DNA of 64,000 bases from Pseudaeromonas aegiceratis (GCF_046254905.1 NZ_CP158016.1:1488001-1552000); one strand, 5' to 3'. Numbered from the stretch's first letter, positions 31,334-40,765 are shown. Numbers and translations are program-made. The notes: generated by a model from the letters alone, not told the origin.

Positions 31334-31362
31334 TCGAAGGCCTTTGGCGCTTCGAATTTTTT
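31334..31362 (+). terminator. orphan plus-strand terminator between elyC and tpiA
   Basis: TCGAAGGCC, loop TTT, GGCgCTTCGA (one bulged G), then A and eight T. This is a strong intrinsic terminator, but only in the plus direction, while both flanking genes are on the minus strand. It would end antisense transcripts that cross tpiA. Confidence 0.7.
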
Positions 31363-31406
31363 TTGGTTTTTTACTGATCCAAGTCAGTGTTTGCCCAGGC
31401 ATCTGC

Positions 31407-32174
31407 TCAATCTTTCGACTGTCCCCGCAGGCGGGTCCACAGCAGGCCGAGCCGTTCATGGACCCCCAGGGTGCTGTGGTAGAGCCAGCGGCTGCTGGGC
31501 AGTTGTGAATAGAAGGGCAGGGGACGCTGGGCCAGCTTGGCCTTGAAATCGGTGGGGGCGGCGGTGGGACTGAAGCCGGCACCCCGGGCCATGGCCATGG
31601 CTCTGGGCATATGATAGGCAGAGGTCACCAGGGCAGCCGTCTTACCATCCTGCACCAGGCGAGCGTAATGCTGGATCTCGTCCTGGGTATCGAACGCATC
31701 CTCGAACAGTATCATCTGCGCCCGGGGGATGCCGGCAGCCTCGGCCCGCTGGGCGTAGTAACCGGCGCAGGAGAGGGGATCGTCCTGGGTATTGCCGGAG
31801 AACACCAGGGTGGCCTCGGGGTGCAACGTTTTTAGGCGGAGGGCTTCGGCCACACGGGCGTTGCTGTCCTCGCTGCCATAGCTCCAGGCGGGCACCGTCG
31901 GATCGCTCACCTGGCCATGGCCCAACACCAGTATGTAATCGAGCCGGCCCTGGCCGGTGTAGGCCGGGTACTGCTGCTCCAGGGGCCGCAGCAGGGCCAG
32001 GCTGACGGGCCGCAGGGAGAGCAGGCACAGCAGAAGTACGCCCAGGGTGATCAGGGTCTTGCCCAGGCGCTGTCTGCGGCTGAACCACAGCAGCAACAGG
32101 CCCAGCAACAACAGGGTCAACAGCAGCGGCAGCGGCATCAGCAGATTGCCCAGCACCTTTTTTAACCAGAACAT
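31407..32174 (-). CDS. elyC: envelope biogenesis factor ElyC (DUF218)
   Basis: An inner membrane protein of 255 aa. Two N-terminal hydrophobic segments (LMPLPLLLTLLLLGLLLLWF and the next) are followed by a DUF218 domain with DYILVLGHG, LVFSGNT and ALVTSAYHMPRAM. E. coli ElyC affects undecaprenyl-phosphate handling and peptidoglycan at low temperature. The start at 32174 (MFWLKKVLGN) aligns with E. coli MLFTLKKVIGN and has GAGAG 7 bases upstream. It is divergent from cmoM, the arrangement found in E. coli. Confidence 0.92.
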   Translation of the reverse strand: MFWLKKVLGNLLMPLPLLLTLLLLGLLLLWFSRRQRLGKTLITLGVLLLCLLSLRPVSLALLRPLEQQYPAYTGQGRLDYILVLGHGQVSDPTVPAWSYGSEDSNARVAEALRLKTLHPEATLVFSGNTQDDPLSCAGYYAQRAEAAGIPRAQMILFEDAFDTQDEIQHYARLVQDGKTAALVTSAYHMPRAMAMARGAGFSPTAAPTDFKAKLAQRPLPFYSQLPSSRWLYHSTLGVHERLGLLWTRLRGQSKD

Positions 32175-32268
32175 GGCCATTCTCTCGACGACTGAAAGGG
32201 GTGCCGTTTTCAGGCCCCGGGGGATGTGCCAGAATAGCCGGCTAGTCACCTGAGGGGAACCCAAGATT

Positions 32269-33156
32269 TTGCAGCGGGATCAGAGCCAAGCGGATAAAGC
32301 CCTAGCCGACGAGCGCCAAGCCGATCAGAGCTTCGATGGCCTGGCGCAAAAATTTGCCCAGAACATCTATGGCACCGGCAAGGGGCGGATCCGCGCCGCC
32401 GTGGTGTGGCAGGATCTGCAGGCCTGCCTGGCGCAGTTGCCTCAGCGTCCCCTGCGCATTCTGGATGCCGGCGGCGGCTTTGGCTTCTTCAGCCAGAAGC
32501 TGGCGGCTCTGGGGCACCAGGTGGTGCTGTGCGATCTCTCCGCCGACATGCTGGACGAGGCAGCGCGCCAGCTGGCCGAGCAGGGGCTCAGCGACCGGGT
32601 GCGGCTCATCCACTGTGCCATTCAGGATCTGCCGGCCCAGCTGGAGGGTGAGTTCGATCTCATCTTGTGTCACGCCGTGCTGGAATGGCTCAGCGCGCCG
32701 CGGGACACCCTGTTATCCTTGCTCGGTTTTTTGGCGGCCGAAGGGATCCTCTCCTTGATGTTTTACAACCGGCAGGCCCTGCTGTTTCAGAGCCTGGTGG
32801 TGGGCAACTTCGACTACATCCGGGCTGGCCTGGTCAAGCGGCGCAAGCAGAAGCTGACCCCCACCAATCCCCAGGAGCCCGAGGCCGTCTATGGCTGGCT
32901 GACGGACGCCGGCCTGAGGATCTTGGGCAAGACGGGGGTGCGGGTCATCCATGACTACATGCGCCACAAGACGGATCAGGTGACCAAGTTCGACGATCTG
33001 CTGGCCATGGAGCAGCGTTACTGCCGCCAGGAACCCTTTGTTTCCCTGGGGCGCTACGTCCACGTGATGGCCCGGCGTCCGACGGCGGCACCCTGGCCGC
33101 CGTCAGCGGCCACACAGAACAACACAGATAACCAATCGAGTACCAAGAGAGCATGA
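32269..33156 (+). CDS. cmoM: tRNA cmo5U34 carboxyl methyltransferase CmoM
   Basis: An SAM-dependent enzyme (formerly SmtA) that methylates cmo5U34 of tRNA to mcmo5U. Core motifs are FDGLAQKFAQNIYGTGKGRIR, quoted here only as its first half FDGLAQKFAQNIYG, motif I LDAGGGFGFFS, and the C-terminal GKTGVRVIHDYMR and RYCRQEPFVSLGRY. The start is a TTG at 32269 with GAGGGG upstream. No ATG or GTG lies between it and the conserved domain. A Thr/Ala/Pro-rich tail is longer than in E. coli. It overlaps mukF by 4 bases (ATGA). Confidence 0.92.
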   Translation: MQRDQSQADKALADERQADQSFDGLAQKFAQNIYGTGKGRIRAAVVWQDLQACLAQLPQRPLRILDAGGGFGFFSQKLAALGHQVVLCDLSADMLDEAARQLAEQGLSDRVRLIHCAIQDLPAQLEGEFDLILCHAVLEWLSAPRDTLLSLLGFLAAEGILSLMFYNRQALLFQSLVVGNFDYIRAGLVKRRKQKLTPTNPQEPEAVYGWLTDAGLRILGKTGVRVIHDYMRHKTDQVTKFDDLLAMEQRYCRQEPFVSLGRYVHVMARRPTAAPWPPSAATQNNTDNQSSTKRA

Positions 33157-34478
33157 CAGAGCAATCCCGCACCCTGCCCGAGCTGGTGGGCTGGGTCAGG
33201 CAGGAGGGGCTGGCGCTGAACCTGCCCAACGACCGTCTGGCCTTTCTCATCGCCATCTCGGCCCTCTCCAAGGGGGATCTGAGCCAGGAGCTGACCGAGG
33301 CGGCCCTGCACGATGCCTTCGGCTATGTGAGCCAGGTGTTTGGCCAGGTGGACGAGACGGTCACCAGCCGGGCCAACAACGCCATCAACGAACTGGTGCG
33401 CCAGAAGCTGCTGTCGCGCTTCAACGCCGATCCCACCGCCGGCGAGAGCCTCTACCGGCTGACCCGGCTGGCGGTGTCCATCGTCGAATTCTTCGCCGAA
33501 CAGCGGGAGGTGAGCACCATCAAGCTCTCCTTGCTGCTGGAGCAGGTGGCCGGCGAGCTGGAGAAGAGCTATCACTCGGCTCTGGAGGCGGACGATATTG
33601 AACAGTGGAACCAGCAGGTCTACCCGCGGCTCAAGTTCTCCGTGGAGGAGATACTGGGGCGCATCGATCTCACCCAGCGGGCCATGGACGAGCAGCAGAA
33701 CCACGTCAAGGCCCAGATCGCCGAGCTCTTGAACCTCAACTGGACCCAGGCCATTCACAGCTGCGAGCAGCTGCTGCATGAGACCGGGCAAACCCTCAAA
33801 GAGCTGCAGGACACCCTGGATGCGGCGGGCCATCAGCTGCAAGAAGGGCTGCTCAACATTCAAGAGGCCTGCCAGGGCCGTGACGAGCTGTTCCATGTGG
33901 CGGATCTGACCCACAGCCTGCAGGGACGGATCGACGCCATCATCAGCTGGGGCCAGCAGTGCATCGAGCTGTGGGCCCGCTACGACCGCCACGTGCACAA
34001 GTTCATCCGCACCGCCATCGACATGGACAAGCACCGCGCCTTCAGCCAGCGGCTGCGGGATTCCATCCGCGACTTCGACCAGCACAACTGGCTGCTGCGG
34101 GTGGCCCAGGAGCACCGGCTGCTGGAGCTGCGGGACGAGACCCTGGCGCTGCACGGCGACGAGGTCACGGGCGAGGTGCCCGAGGAGCTGGAATACCAGC
34201 AGATGCAGGATCTGGGCAACGCCCTCACCGAGCGGATCCAGGCCCACCTGGCGGTGTTCCGCGACCAGGGCAAGCCACTGGATCTGGCCGAGGTGCTGCG
34301 GGAGTACCTGCAGGCCTATCCCCAGTTCCAGCATTTCGACGTCACCCGCATGCTGGTGGACGAAGCTATCCGCCTGGGCCATGCCGAGGCGGAGCTGGAC
34401 GGCTTCAAGCAGCCCAAGTGGAAACCCATCAACGAAACCGGTGCTAAGGTACAGGCCCATGTCATTGACCAATACTGA
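33153..34478 (+). CDS. mukF: condensin kleisin subunit MukF
   Basis: MukF is the kleisin that bridges MukB heads and binds MukE. The 441-aa chain has an N-terminal winged helix (TLPELVGWVRQEGLALNLP, RLAFLIAIS), a helical middle with a dimer region and a C-terminal winged helix ending in KPKWKP-like residues. Length equals E. coli MukF (440). It is in a tight cmoM-mukF-mukE-mukB operon with ATGA or longer overlaps at each junction. Confidence 0.96.
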   Translation: MTEQSRTLPELVGWVRQEGLALNLPNDRLAFLIAISALSKGDLSQELTEAALHDAFGYVSQVFGQVDETVTSRANNAINELVRQKLLSRFNADPTAGESLYRLTRLAVSIVEFFAEQREVSTIKLSLLLEQVAGELEKSYHSALEADDIEQWNQQVYPRLKFSVEEILGRIDLTQRAMDEQQNHVKAQIAELLNLNWTQAIHSCEQLLHETGQTLKELQDTLDAAGHQLQEGLLNIQEACQGRDELFHVADLTHSLQGRIDAIISWGQQCIELWARYDRHVHKFIRTAIDMDKHRAFSQRLRDSIRDFDQHNWLLRVAQEHRLLELRDETLALHGDEVTGEVPEELEYQQMQDLGNALTERIQAHLAVFRDQGKPLDLAEVLREYLQAYPQFQHFDVTRMLVDEAIRLGHAEAELDGFKQPKWKPINETGAKVQAHVIDQY

Positions 34479-35178
34479 ATTCCCCATGGGGCTGCGACTG
34501 GCCCAGGCCATTGCCAATCCCCTGTTTCCCAAGCTGGACACCGCCCTGCGTAGCGGTCGGCACATCAGTGCCGACGATCTGGACAACCACTCCTACCTGC
34601 TGGAGTTCCACGGCGAGCTGGATGTCTTCTATGCCCGCTATGCCGCTGAGCTTATCAAGGCGCCGGAAGGCTTCTTCTACCTGCGGCCGCGGCCCAGCTC
34701 CGACATCGCCACCTCTGTGCTCTCCGAGCTGGATATGCTGGTGGGCAAGGTACTCTGCTACCTCTACCTGAGTCCGGATCGGCTGGCCAACGAAGGTATC
34801 TTCAACCTGGCGGATCTGCAGGAGGAGATATTGACCCTGGCGGACGAGCAGCAGCTATTGCGCATGGTGCATCAGCGCAGCGGCGGCTCGGATCTGGACA
34901 AGCGCCGGTTGCTGGAGCGGCTGCGCACCACCCTGCGGCGCCTGAAGCGCCTGGGCATGGTCACCGCCCTGGGCACCGGGGATCGCTTTCGCATCAACGA
35001 ATCGGTGTTCCGTTTTGGCGCCGACGTGCGGGGCGACGAGGATCCCCGCGAGGTGCAGCTGCGGATGATCCGCGAAGGGGAGGCGATACTGCACGACGAT
35101 GAGCTGCCCACCAGCGAACACCTGCTGGACGAGCATGAAGACGAGATGGAAGAAGAACAACTGGGGCTGGATGTATGA
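34459..35178 (+). CDS. mukE: condensin subunit MukE
   Basis: MukE (KITE family) binds the MukF linker. Tandem winged helices with ANPLFPKLDTALRSGRHIS, APEGFFYLRPRPSSD, VLSELDMLVGKVLCYLYLSP and INESVFRFGADVRG match E. coli MukE. The ATG at 34459 overlaps the mukF end by 20 bases and gives the family start MSLTN. Length is 239 aa. The tail is acidic, as in relatives. Confidence 0.96.
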   Translation: MSLTNTEFPMGLRLAQAIANPLFPKLDTALRSGRHISADDLDNHSYLLEFHGELDVFYARYAAELIKAPEGFFYLRPRPSSDIATSVLSELDMLVGKVLCYLYLSPDRLANEGIFNLADLQEEILTLADEQQLLRMVHQRSGGSDLDKRRLLERLRTTLRRLKRLGMVTALGTGDRFRINESVFRFGADVRGDEDPREVQLRMIREGEAILHDDELPTSEHLLDEHEDEMEEEQLGLDV

Positions 35179-38100
35179 GCATGCGCGGTAAGATCAAATC
35201 CTTCACCATGGTGAACTGGAACGGCTTCTTTGCCCGGACCTTCGAGATGGACGCCCTGGTGACCACCCTCTCCGGCGGCAACGGCGCGGGCAAGTCCACC
35301 TCCATGGCGGCCCTCATCACGGCGCTCATCCCAGACCAGTCGCTCTTGCATTTTCGCAACACCACGGAGGCGGGCAGCTCCAGCGCCAGCCGCGACAAGG
35401 GGCTCTACGGCAAGCTCAAGCGCGGCCACTGCTACGCACTGCTGGACGTGGTGAACTCCCGGGAGCAGCGCATCTGGGTGGGCGTCCACCTGGAGCAGGT
35501 GGCCAACCGGGACAACAAGGTCAACATCACCCCCTTCGCCATGCTGGATGTGCCGGCCGAGGTGGCCCCCACGGATCTGCTGCTGGAGCGGCTGGACGAC
35601 GGCAAGGCCAAGGTGCGGGCCTTCGCCGATCTGCGCAAGGCCGCCGCCGAGCTGGGGGCCCTCAAGGTGGCCAAGTTCAATTCGGTGACCGATTATCATA
35701 ACTTCATGTTCGAGTACGGCATCACCCCCAAGAAGCTGCGGGATCAGAAGGATCGCGCGCGCTTCTACCGGCTGATCGAGGCCTCCCTGTACGGCGGCAT
35801 CTCCTCGTCCATCAGCCGCTCCCTGCGGGAATACCTGCTGCCGGAGAACTCAGGGGTGCGCAAGGCCTTCCAGGACATGGAGGCCGCCATCTACGAAAAC
35901 CGCCGCACCCTGGACGCCATCCGCGAGACCCAGGGCCAGCGGGATCTGTTCCGCAACCTCATCACAGAAACCACCCACTACGTGGCGGCGGACTATGTGC
36001 GCAACAGCGCCGAGAAGAGCCGGCTCTCCGAGGGCGCCCTGCACTGGCGCCGTCAGCTGCAGGACAAACACCGCCTGGTGCGGGAGGAAAAGCAGCGCGC
36101 CATCTACCTGGCGGATGAAGTGGAGCAGATGAGTGCCCGGGAGACCCAGCTCACCGACGAGCTGGAGGTGGCCTCCGAGCACCTGGCCAAGGTGATCAAC
36201 GCCGTGGCGCTGAACGGCAAGATTGCCCAGTACGTCGAGGACGTGACGGACTTGAGCCAGCGTTTGGAAGAACAGCTGGCCATCGGCGAGGAGATCGCCG
36301 AACAGAAGGCCGAACTGGAAGGGCGCAAGGGCCAGGCCGACGCGGAGGTGGACAGCCTCAAGAGCCAGCTGGCCGACTACCAGCAGGCCCTGGATGTGCA
36401 GCAGACCCGCGCCATCCAGTACCGTCAGGCCCGTCAGGCCCTGCAGGCGGCCCGGGAGCTGTGCAATCTGCCGCAGCTGGAGCCCGAGACCCTGGGTCAC
36501 TTCCAGCAGCAGGCCAAGCACCAGGAGCAGGCCCAGACCGAGGCCTTGCTGGCGCTGCAGCAGCGCTTCAACCTGGCCCGCGCCGCCGCCGATCAGTATG
36601 AATCGGCCCTGGCCCTGCTCACCGGCATCGCGGGGCCTGTGGCCCGCAGCGAGGCTTGGAGCCAGAGTCAGGCCCTGCTCAAGCAAGCCGACGAGGCCCG
36701 TCAGCTACAGGCCCGCGGCCAGGCCATAGTGCGCGCCTTGCAGGAGGCCGAGCGCAACCAGCAGCAACGCAGCCGGTTGCAGGCCGAGGTGAGCGAGCTG
36801 TCCCAGGCCCTGGGTCAACCCTTGGCCAGCGAGGCGGACCTGGCCCTGGCCATCGAGCTGACCCAGGCGGCCCAGGAGGATGTGCAGGGCCGGTTGCGGG
36901 AGGCCGCCGAGTCACGCATCGGTGTCCAGCAGCGGCTGCAGCCTACTCAGGAGCGTATCGAGACCCTGCGCAAGCTGGCGCCGGCCTACCTCATCGCCCA
37001 GGAGAAGCTCGACAAGCTGCGTGAGCTGTGCGGTGAAGCCCTGGAAAACCCCCAGGCGGTGAGCCAGGCCATGCACAAGACCCTGGAGGCCGAACGGGCC
37101 ACCGAGGCCAGCAAGAACAAGCTGCATGAGCGCAAGCTGTCACTGGAGAGCCAGATCCGCCGGCTGCAGAACGTGGGTGGTGCCGCCGACGAAGGCTTGC
37201 TGCGCATCGCCGAGCAGCTGCACGGCACCCTGCTGAGCGACGTCTACGATGACATCAGCCTGGAAGACGCCCCCTATTACTCCGCCCTCTACGGCCCGGC
37301 GCGCAACGCCATCGTCGTGGCGGACTTGGACGCCGCCGTCACCACCCTGGGTGGCCTCGACGATCTGCCGGAGGACATCTACCTCATCCAGGGCAACCCA
37401 GATGCCTTCGACGAGGATCTGCTGGAGGCCAGCGAGCGGGGTCAGGCCCTGGTGGTGCGCGCCAGCGATCGTCAGCTGCGTTATTCGCGCTTCCCGCACC
37501 AGCCGCAGTTTGGCCGGGCGGCCCGGGAGCAGCGTATCGCGGCGCTGGAGAGCGAGCGGGAGGCCCTCATCGAGGAGCATGCCAAGCTGGCCTTCGAGCA
37601 GCAGAAGCGCTCCCGCACCTATCACCATTTCAGCCAGTTTATCGCCGAACACCAGAACGTGGCCTTCCTGCCCGATCCCGAAGAGGAGCTGGCCATCAAG
37701 CAGGCCCAGCTGCGGGAGTGGCAAGGCCAGCTGGAGCAGGCCCAGCAGCAACAGGGTCAGCTGCAAGCCGCCCTGCAGCAGCAGGGCCAGCGGCTCACCC
37801 GGTTGCAAAGACTCGAGCCGCAATGGCACCTGCTGGCCCAGGGGGACCTGGATGAGCAGCTGGCTCAGCTGCGTGCCCAGCAGGCCCAGCTGGACGAGGC
37901 CCAGCAGTGGCTGGCCCGTCACGGCGCTGCCCTGCTCAAACTGGCCGAGCAACAGCACCTGCTCAAGGAAGATCCCCAGGGGATAGAGGCGCTGCAGGAA
38001 CAACTGCAGCAGGCCGAGCAACAGCTGAGCCTGCTGCGTCGGCAGAGCTTCGCCCTGGACGAGCTGCAGGGGCGGGTGCCTCACCTGGCCTATGCCGATG

Positions 38101-39617
38101 CCGAGTCCATGCTGGGGGAAACCTCCCAGATCAGCGAGCGCCTCAAGGAGAAGCTGGCCCAGGCCGAGCTGACCCGCCGGCAGGCCGCCGAGCAGCATCA
38201 GCAGATCCAGGGCCGCTTCACCGAGGCCATGCAGGTGAAGACCGCCCTGCAATCGAGCTTCGAGGCCAAGCGCCAGACCCTGGAGGAGTTCCGCCAGGAG
38301 CTCTCCGCCATGGGGCTGCAGGTGGCCGCCGACATGGAGGAGAAGGCCCGGGAGCACAAGCGTCAGGTGGAGGAGCAGCTGGTGCGCACCCGTACCCGCC
38401 GCACCCAGGCCGAGGCCCAGTTCCAGGTCTGCCGTCGGGACATAGACAGCCTGAGCCAGCGCCTGCTGCTGGAAGGTAAGGACTACAGGACCGCCCGCAA
38501 GGCCTTGATCCAGCACAAGGTGAACTGGAACGAGGTGGTGCGGCTGGCCCGGGACAACGACGTGGAGAAGCGCCTCAACCGCCGCGAGCTGGCCTATCTG
38601 GACGGCGACGAGCTGCGCTCCATCTCCGACAAGGCCCTGGGTGCCCTGCGCCTGGCGGTGGCCCACGACGAGGAACTGCGGGACACCTTGCGGCTGTCCG
38701 AGGGCAATCGCAACACGGCCCAGAAGGTGGCCTTCTACGTGACCGTCTACCGCTACCTCAAGGAGCGGATCCGTCACGACATCATCCGCTCGGACGATCC
38801 GGTGGAAGCCATCGAAGAGATGGAGATCGAGCTGTCGCGGCTGGCCGAGGAGCTGAAGCAACGGGAGACCCACCTGTCCCTCTCTTCCACCGAGGTGGCG
38901 GCCAAGATCAACAACATCATCCGCCGGGAGCAGAACCGCATCCGGGTACTCAACCAGGGGCTGCAGAACATCGCCTTTGGGCAGGTGCACGGCGTGCGGC
39001 TCAACGTCAACGTGCGGGAGGCCTATGGCCGACTGCTGAGCGCCCTGGGGGAGCAGGCGACCCTGCACCAGGACCTGTTTGCCGACAACCAGATGAGCTT
39101 CTCCGAAGCCATGGCCAAGCTGTTCGGCCGCCTGAACCCCCACATCGATCAGGGCGAGCGCTCCTATCAGGTGCTGGGGGAGGCGCTCTTGGACTACCGC
39201 AACTACCTGGAGCTGGAGATCGAGGTGCAGCGGGGGGTAGACGGCTGGCTGCGGGCCGAGAGCGGCGCCCTGTCCACCGGCGAGGCCATCGGTACCGGCC
39301 AGGCCATCCTGCTGATGGTGCTGCAGAGCTGGGAAGAGGACGCCAAGCGGCTGCGGGCCAAGGAGATGCAACCTTGCCGCCTGCTGTTCCTCGACGAGGC
39401 GGCGCGGCTGGATGCCAAGTCCATCGCCACCCTGTTCGAGCTGTGCGAGCGGCAGGACATGCAGTTGCTCATCGCCGCGCCGGAGAACATCAGCCCGGAG
39501 AAGGGCACCACCTACAAGCTGATCCGCAAGGTGCACGGCCAACACGAACAGGTGCACGTGGTGGGGCTGCGTGGTTTCGGCTATGCCAGCGGCGACGAGG
39601 TGCGTCTGAACGCGTGA
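35175..39617 (+). CDS. mukB: condensin SMC-like ATPase MukB
   Basis: This SMC-like subunit organises and segregates the chromosome with MukEF and binds topoisomerase IV through its hinge. Walker A GGNGAGKST is at residues 34-42. Long coiled coils flank a hinge around residues 650-780. The ABC signature ALSTGEAIGTG and Walker B CRLLFLDEAARLD are in the last 120 residues. Length, 1480 aa, is close to E. coli MukB (1486). The start overlaps mukE by 4 bases. All ATPase residues appear intact. Confidence 0.98.
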   Translation: MSMRGKIKSFTMVNWNGFFARTFEMDALVTTLSGGNGAGKSTSMAALITALIPDQSLLHFRNTTEAGSSSASRDKGLYGKLKRGHCYALLDVVNSREQRIWVGVHLEQVANRDNKVNITPFAMLDVPAEVAPTDLLLERLDDGKAKVRAFADLRKAAAELGALKVAKFNSVTDYHNFMFEYGITPKKLRDQKDRARFYRLIEASLYGGISSSISRSLREYLLPENSGVRKAFQDMEAAIYENRRTLDAIRETQGQRDLFRNLITETTHYVAADYVRNSAEKSRLSEGALHWRRQLQDKHRLVREEKQRAIYLADEVEQMSARETQLTDELEVASEHLAKVINAVALNGKIAQYVEDVTDLSQRLEEQLAIGEEIAEQKAELEGRKGQADAEVDSLKSQLADYQQALDVQQTRAIQYRQARQALQAARELCNLPQLEPETLGHFQQQAKHQEQAQTEALLALQQRFNLARAAADQYESALALLTGIAGPVARSEAWSQSQALLKQADEARQLQARGQAIVRALQEAERNQQQRSRLQAEVSELSQALGQPLASEADLALAIELTQAAQEDVQGRLREAAESRIGVQQRLQPTQERIETLRKLAPAYLIAQEKLDKLRELCGEALENPQAVSQAMHKTLEAERATEASKNKLHERKLSLESQIRRLQNVGGAADEGLLRIAEQLHGTLLSDVYDDISLEDAPYYSALYGPARNAIVVADLDAAVTTLGGLDDLPEDIYLIQGNPDAFDEDLLEASERGQALVVRASDRQLRYSRFPHQPQFGRAAREQRIAALESEREALIEEHAKLAFEQQKRSRTYHHFSQFIAEHQNVAFLPDPEEELAIKQAQLREWQGQLEQAQQQQGQLQAALQQQGQRLTRLQRLEPQWHLLAQGDLDEQLAQLRAQQAQLDEAQQWLARHGAALLKLAEQQHLLKEDPQGIEALQEQLQQAEQQLSLLRRQSFALDELQGRVPHLAYADAESMLGETSQISERLKEKLAQAELTRRQAAEQHQQIQGRFTEAMQVKTALQSSFEAKRQTLEEFRQELSAMGLQVAADMEEKAREHKRQVEEQLVRTRTRRTQAEAQFQVCRRDIDSLSQRLLLEGKDYRTARKALIQHKVNWNEVVRLARDNDVEKRLNRRELAYLDGDELRSISDKALGALRLAVAHDEELRDTLRLSEGNRNTAQKVAFYVTVYRYLKERIRHDIIRSDDPVEAIEEMEIELSRLAEELKQRETHLSLSSTEVAAKINNIIRREQNRIRVLNQGLQNIAFGQVHGVRLNVNVREAYGRLLSALGEQATLHQDLFADNQMSFSEAMAKLFGRLNPHIDQGERSYQVLGEALLDYRNYLELEIEVQRGVDGWLRAESGALSTGEAIGTGQAILLMVLQSWEEDAKRLRAKEMQPCRLLFLDEAARLDAKSIATLFELCERQDMQLLIAAPENISPEKGTTYKLIRKVHGQHEQVHVVGLRGFGYASGDEVRLNA

Positions 39618-39621
39618 TAGA

Positions 39622-39644
39622 GGGGGCTGGTGGCCCCTTTTTTT
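39622..39644 (+). terminator. terminator after mukB
   Basis: GGGGC/GGCCCC with a short loop and seven T, directly after the mukB stop. Confidence 0.85.
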
Positions 39645-39687
39645 ATGGCAAGGGATCTGAGGCAGGCTAAGGAAGGGCAGGGAAGGC

Positions 39688-40632
39688 ATGCACGAGGCAC
39701 TGGAACACGATGGTACCCGTTTGCTGGTGGCGGCCCTGCTAGGGGATGAGCCGGTACGGGTGCGCAAGCGCTGGGCCCTGCTGCAGCTGGCCCTGTGGCA
39801 GGAGCAGGGGCTGGCGGAGGATCTGGGGGAGGGCCTCTATCGCCTCACCCCCCTGGGCCGTCAACGGCTGGGCCAGCTGCAGACCGAGCAGCAGATCCTG
39901 GCCGCCGGCAGCGCCGAGGCGCGCCTGCAGGCCCTGGGGCTGGAGCTGCCGGCCCGCTGCCACCGCCAGGTGCTGGGTGCCTTGCTGCACGGCGACCGCC
40001 TGCATGCCTGGCCCGAGGCGGAGCTGACGGTGCTGGCCGAGTCCGGCATCGCGCCCAGTCAGGATGGTCTGCTGCGGCTGCGATCCTCTGTGCCCTTCAG
40101 CCTGTTTTTCAGCGAGGGCGGCATGCTGGATGCCGCCCCCAGCCTGGCCACCCTGGGGGAGCTGGCCCTGCCCGAGCCGGCCTTGGCCCGGCTCACCAAG
40201 CTGCTGTGGGCCCAGGCGCCGGCCCTGCGGGTGCTCACCGTGAGCCGGCGCAGCGGCTTTGTCAGCCTGCCCCAGGAGAGCGGCCAACTGCTGTTGCTGT
40301 CGCCGCCCGAGTGTCCGGCGCTGGCGACCCGCTTCATGCAGGCCATGACCCCGGGGGTGGCCTGGGGGCAGGTGGGGGATCTGCATCCCCTGGCCCTGGC
40401 CCAGGCCCAGACCCTGGCCGAGGCCCTGGGTCGTCCGCTGCAGCTGGCCCTGCCGGCACGCTGGAGCGATTTTGTCCGCCACTATGCCCTGCCCTTGCCG
40501 GGGGACCTGCGCTGGTCGGCCACGGCCCTGGGCAGCGGCCTGGCGGCCCTGCTGGCGCCCCTGATCGACAGCGGCAGCTGGCTGCCCTTGGAGGCCTACT
40601 GTCTGGGCCAACAGTGGCAGCTGCAGGGCTGA
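39688..40632 (+). CDS. uncharacterised protein next to mukB, possibly a degenerate JetD/MksG-like (DUF2220) subunit
   Basis: No named match is certain. Residues about 20-65 look like a winged helix (VRKRWALLQLALW, GLYRLTPLGRQRLGQL). The C-terminal half reads like the TOPRIM-type DUF2220 domain of Wadjet JetD and MksG. RVLTVSRRSGFVSL stands where that family has a V-x-V-E-N-x-x-x-F motif, and QVGDLHPLALAQAQTLAEAL stands where it has GDxDPxGLxIAxxL. The EN glutamate and the second acidic residue are replaced (SR and H), so nuclease activity would be lost. It follows mukB by 70 bases, past a terminator, and precedes aspC. The homology is my inference from motif order. Confidence 0.6.
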   Translation: MHEALEHDGTRLLVAALLGDEPVRVRKRWALLQLALWQEQGLAEDLGEGLYRLTPLGRQRLGQLQTEQQILAAGSAEARLQALGLELPARCHRQVLGALLHGDRLHAWPEAELTVLAESGIAPSQDGLLRLRSSVPFSLFFSEGGMLDAAPSLATLGELALPEPALARLTKLLWAQAPALRVLTVSRRSGFVSLPQESGQLLLLSPPECPALATRFMQAMTPGVAWGQVGDLHPLALAQAQTLAEALGRPLQLALPARWSDFVRHYALPLPGDLRWSATALGSGLAALLAPLIDSGSWLPLEAYCLGQQWQLQG

Positions 40633-40669
40633 GCAAGGGGCGGTCAGACGTGATGAAAAGCATTTTTTG

Positions 40670-40691
40670 CCACCCTCGCGGGTGGTATAAC
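40670..40691 (+). promoter_or_regulatory. aspC promoter -10 with overlapping inverted repeat
   Basis: CCACCC, TCGC, GGGTGG (40670-40685) is a perfect 6-bp inverted repeat that abuts TATAAC (40686-40691), a good -10 box 75 bases before aspC. A repeat in the spacer could be a repressor site. The -35 region is T-rich and not typical. Confidence 0.4.
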
Positions 40692-40765
40692 AGTCGGGCC
40701 GTACCGAGTTTCTCGGCTTGTGCCCGCAAGACGAGCCCACTCTCACCTACAGGACAGGGAATAAC

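Noticed and set aside
30427..31377. 316-codon plus-strand frame opposite tpiA
   Set aside because: It is antisense to a conserved gene and Gly/Val/Leu-rich without motifs. I keep only the idea of a non-coding antisense RNA.
32269..32340. A later start for cmoM near the conserved FDGLAQKF block
   Set aside because: No ATG, GTG or TTG occurs in frame between the TTG at 32269 and that block.
37140..39767. An 875-codon minus-strand frame opposite mukB
   Set aside because: Same reason: a shadow of strongly biased mukB codons, with Leu/Gln/Gly-rich sequence and no ribosome site or domain.
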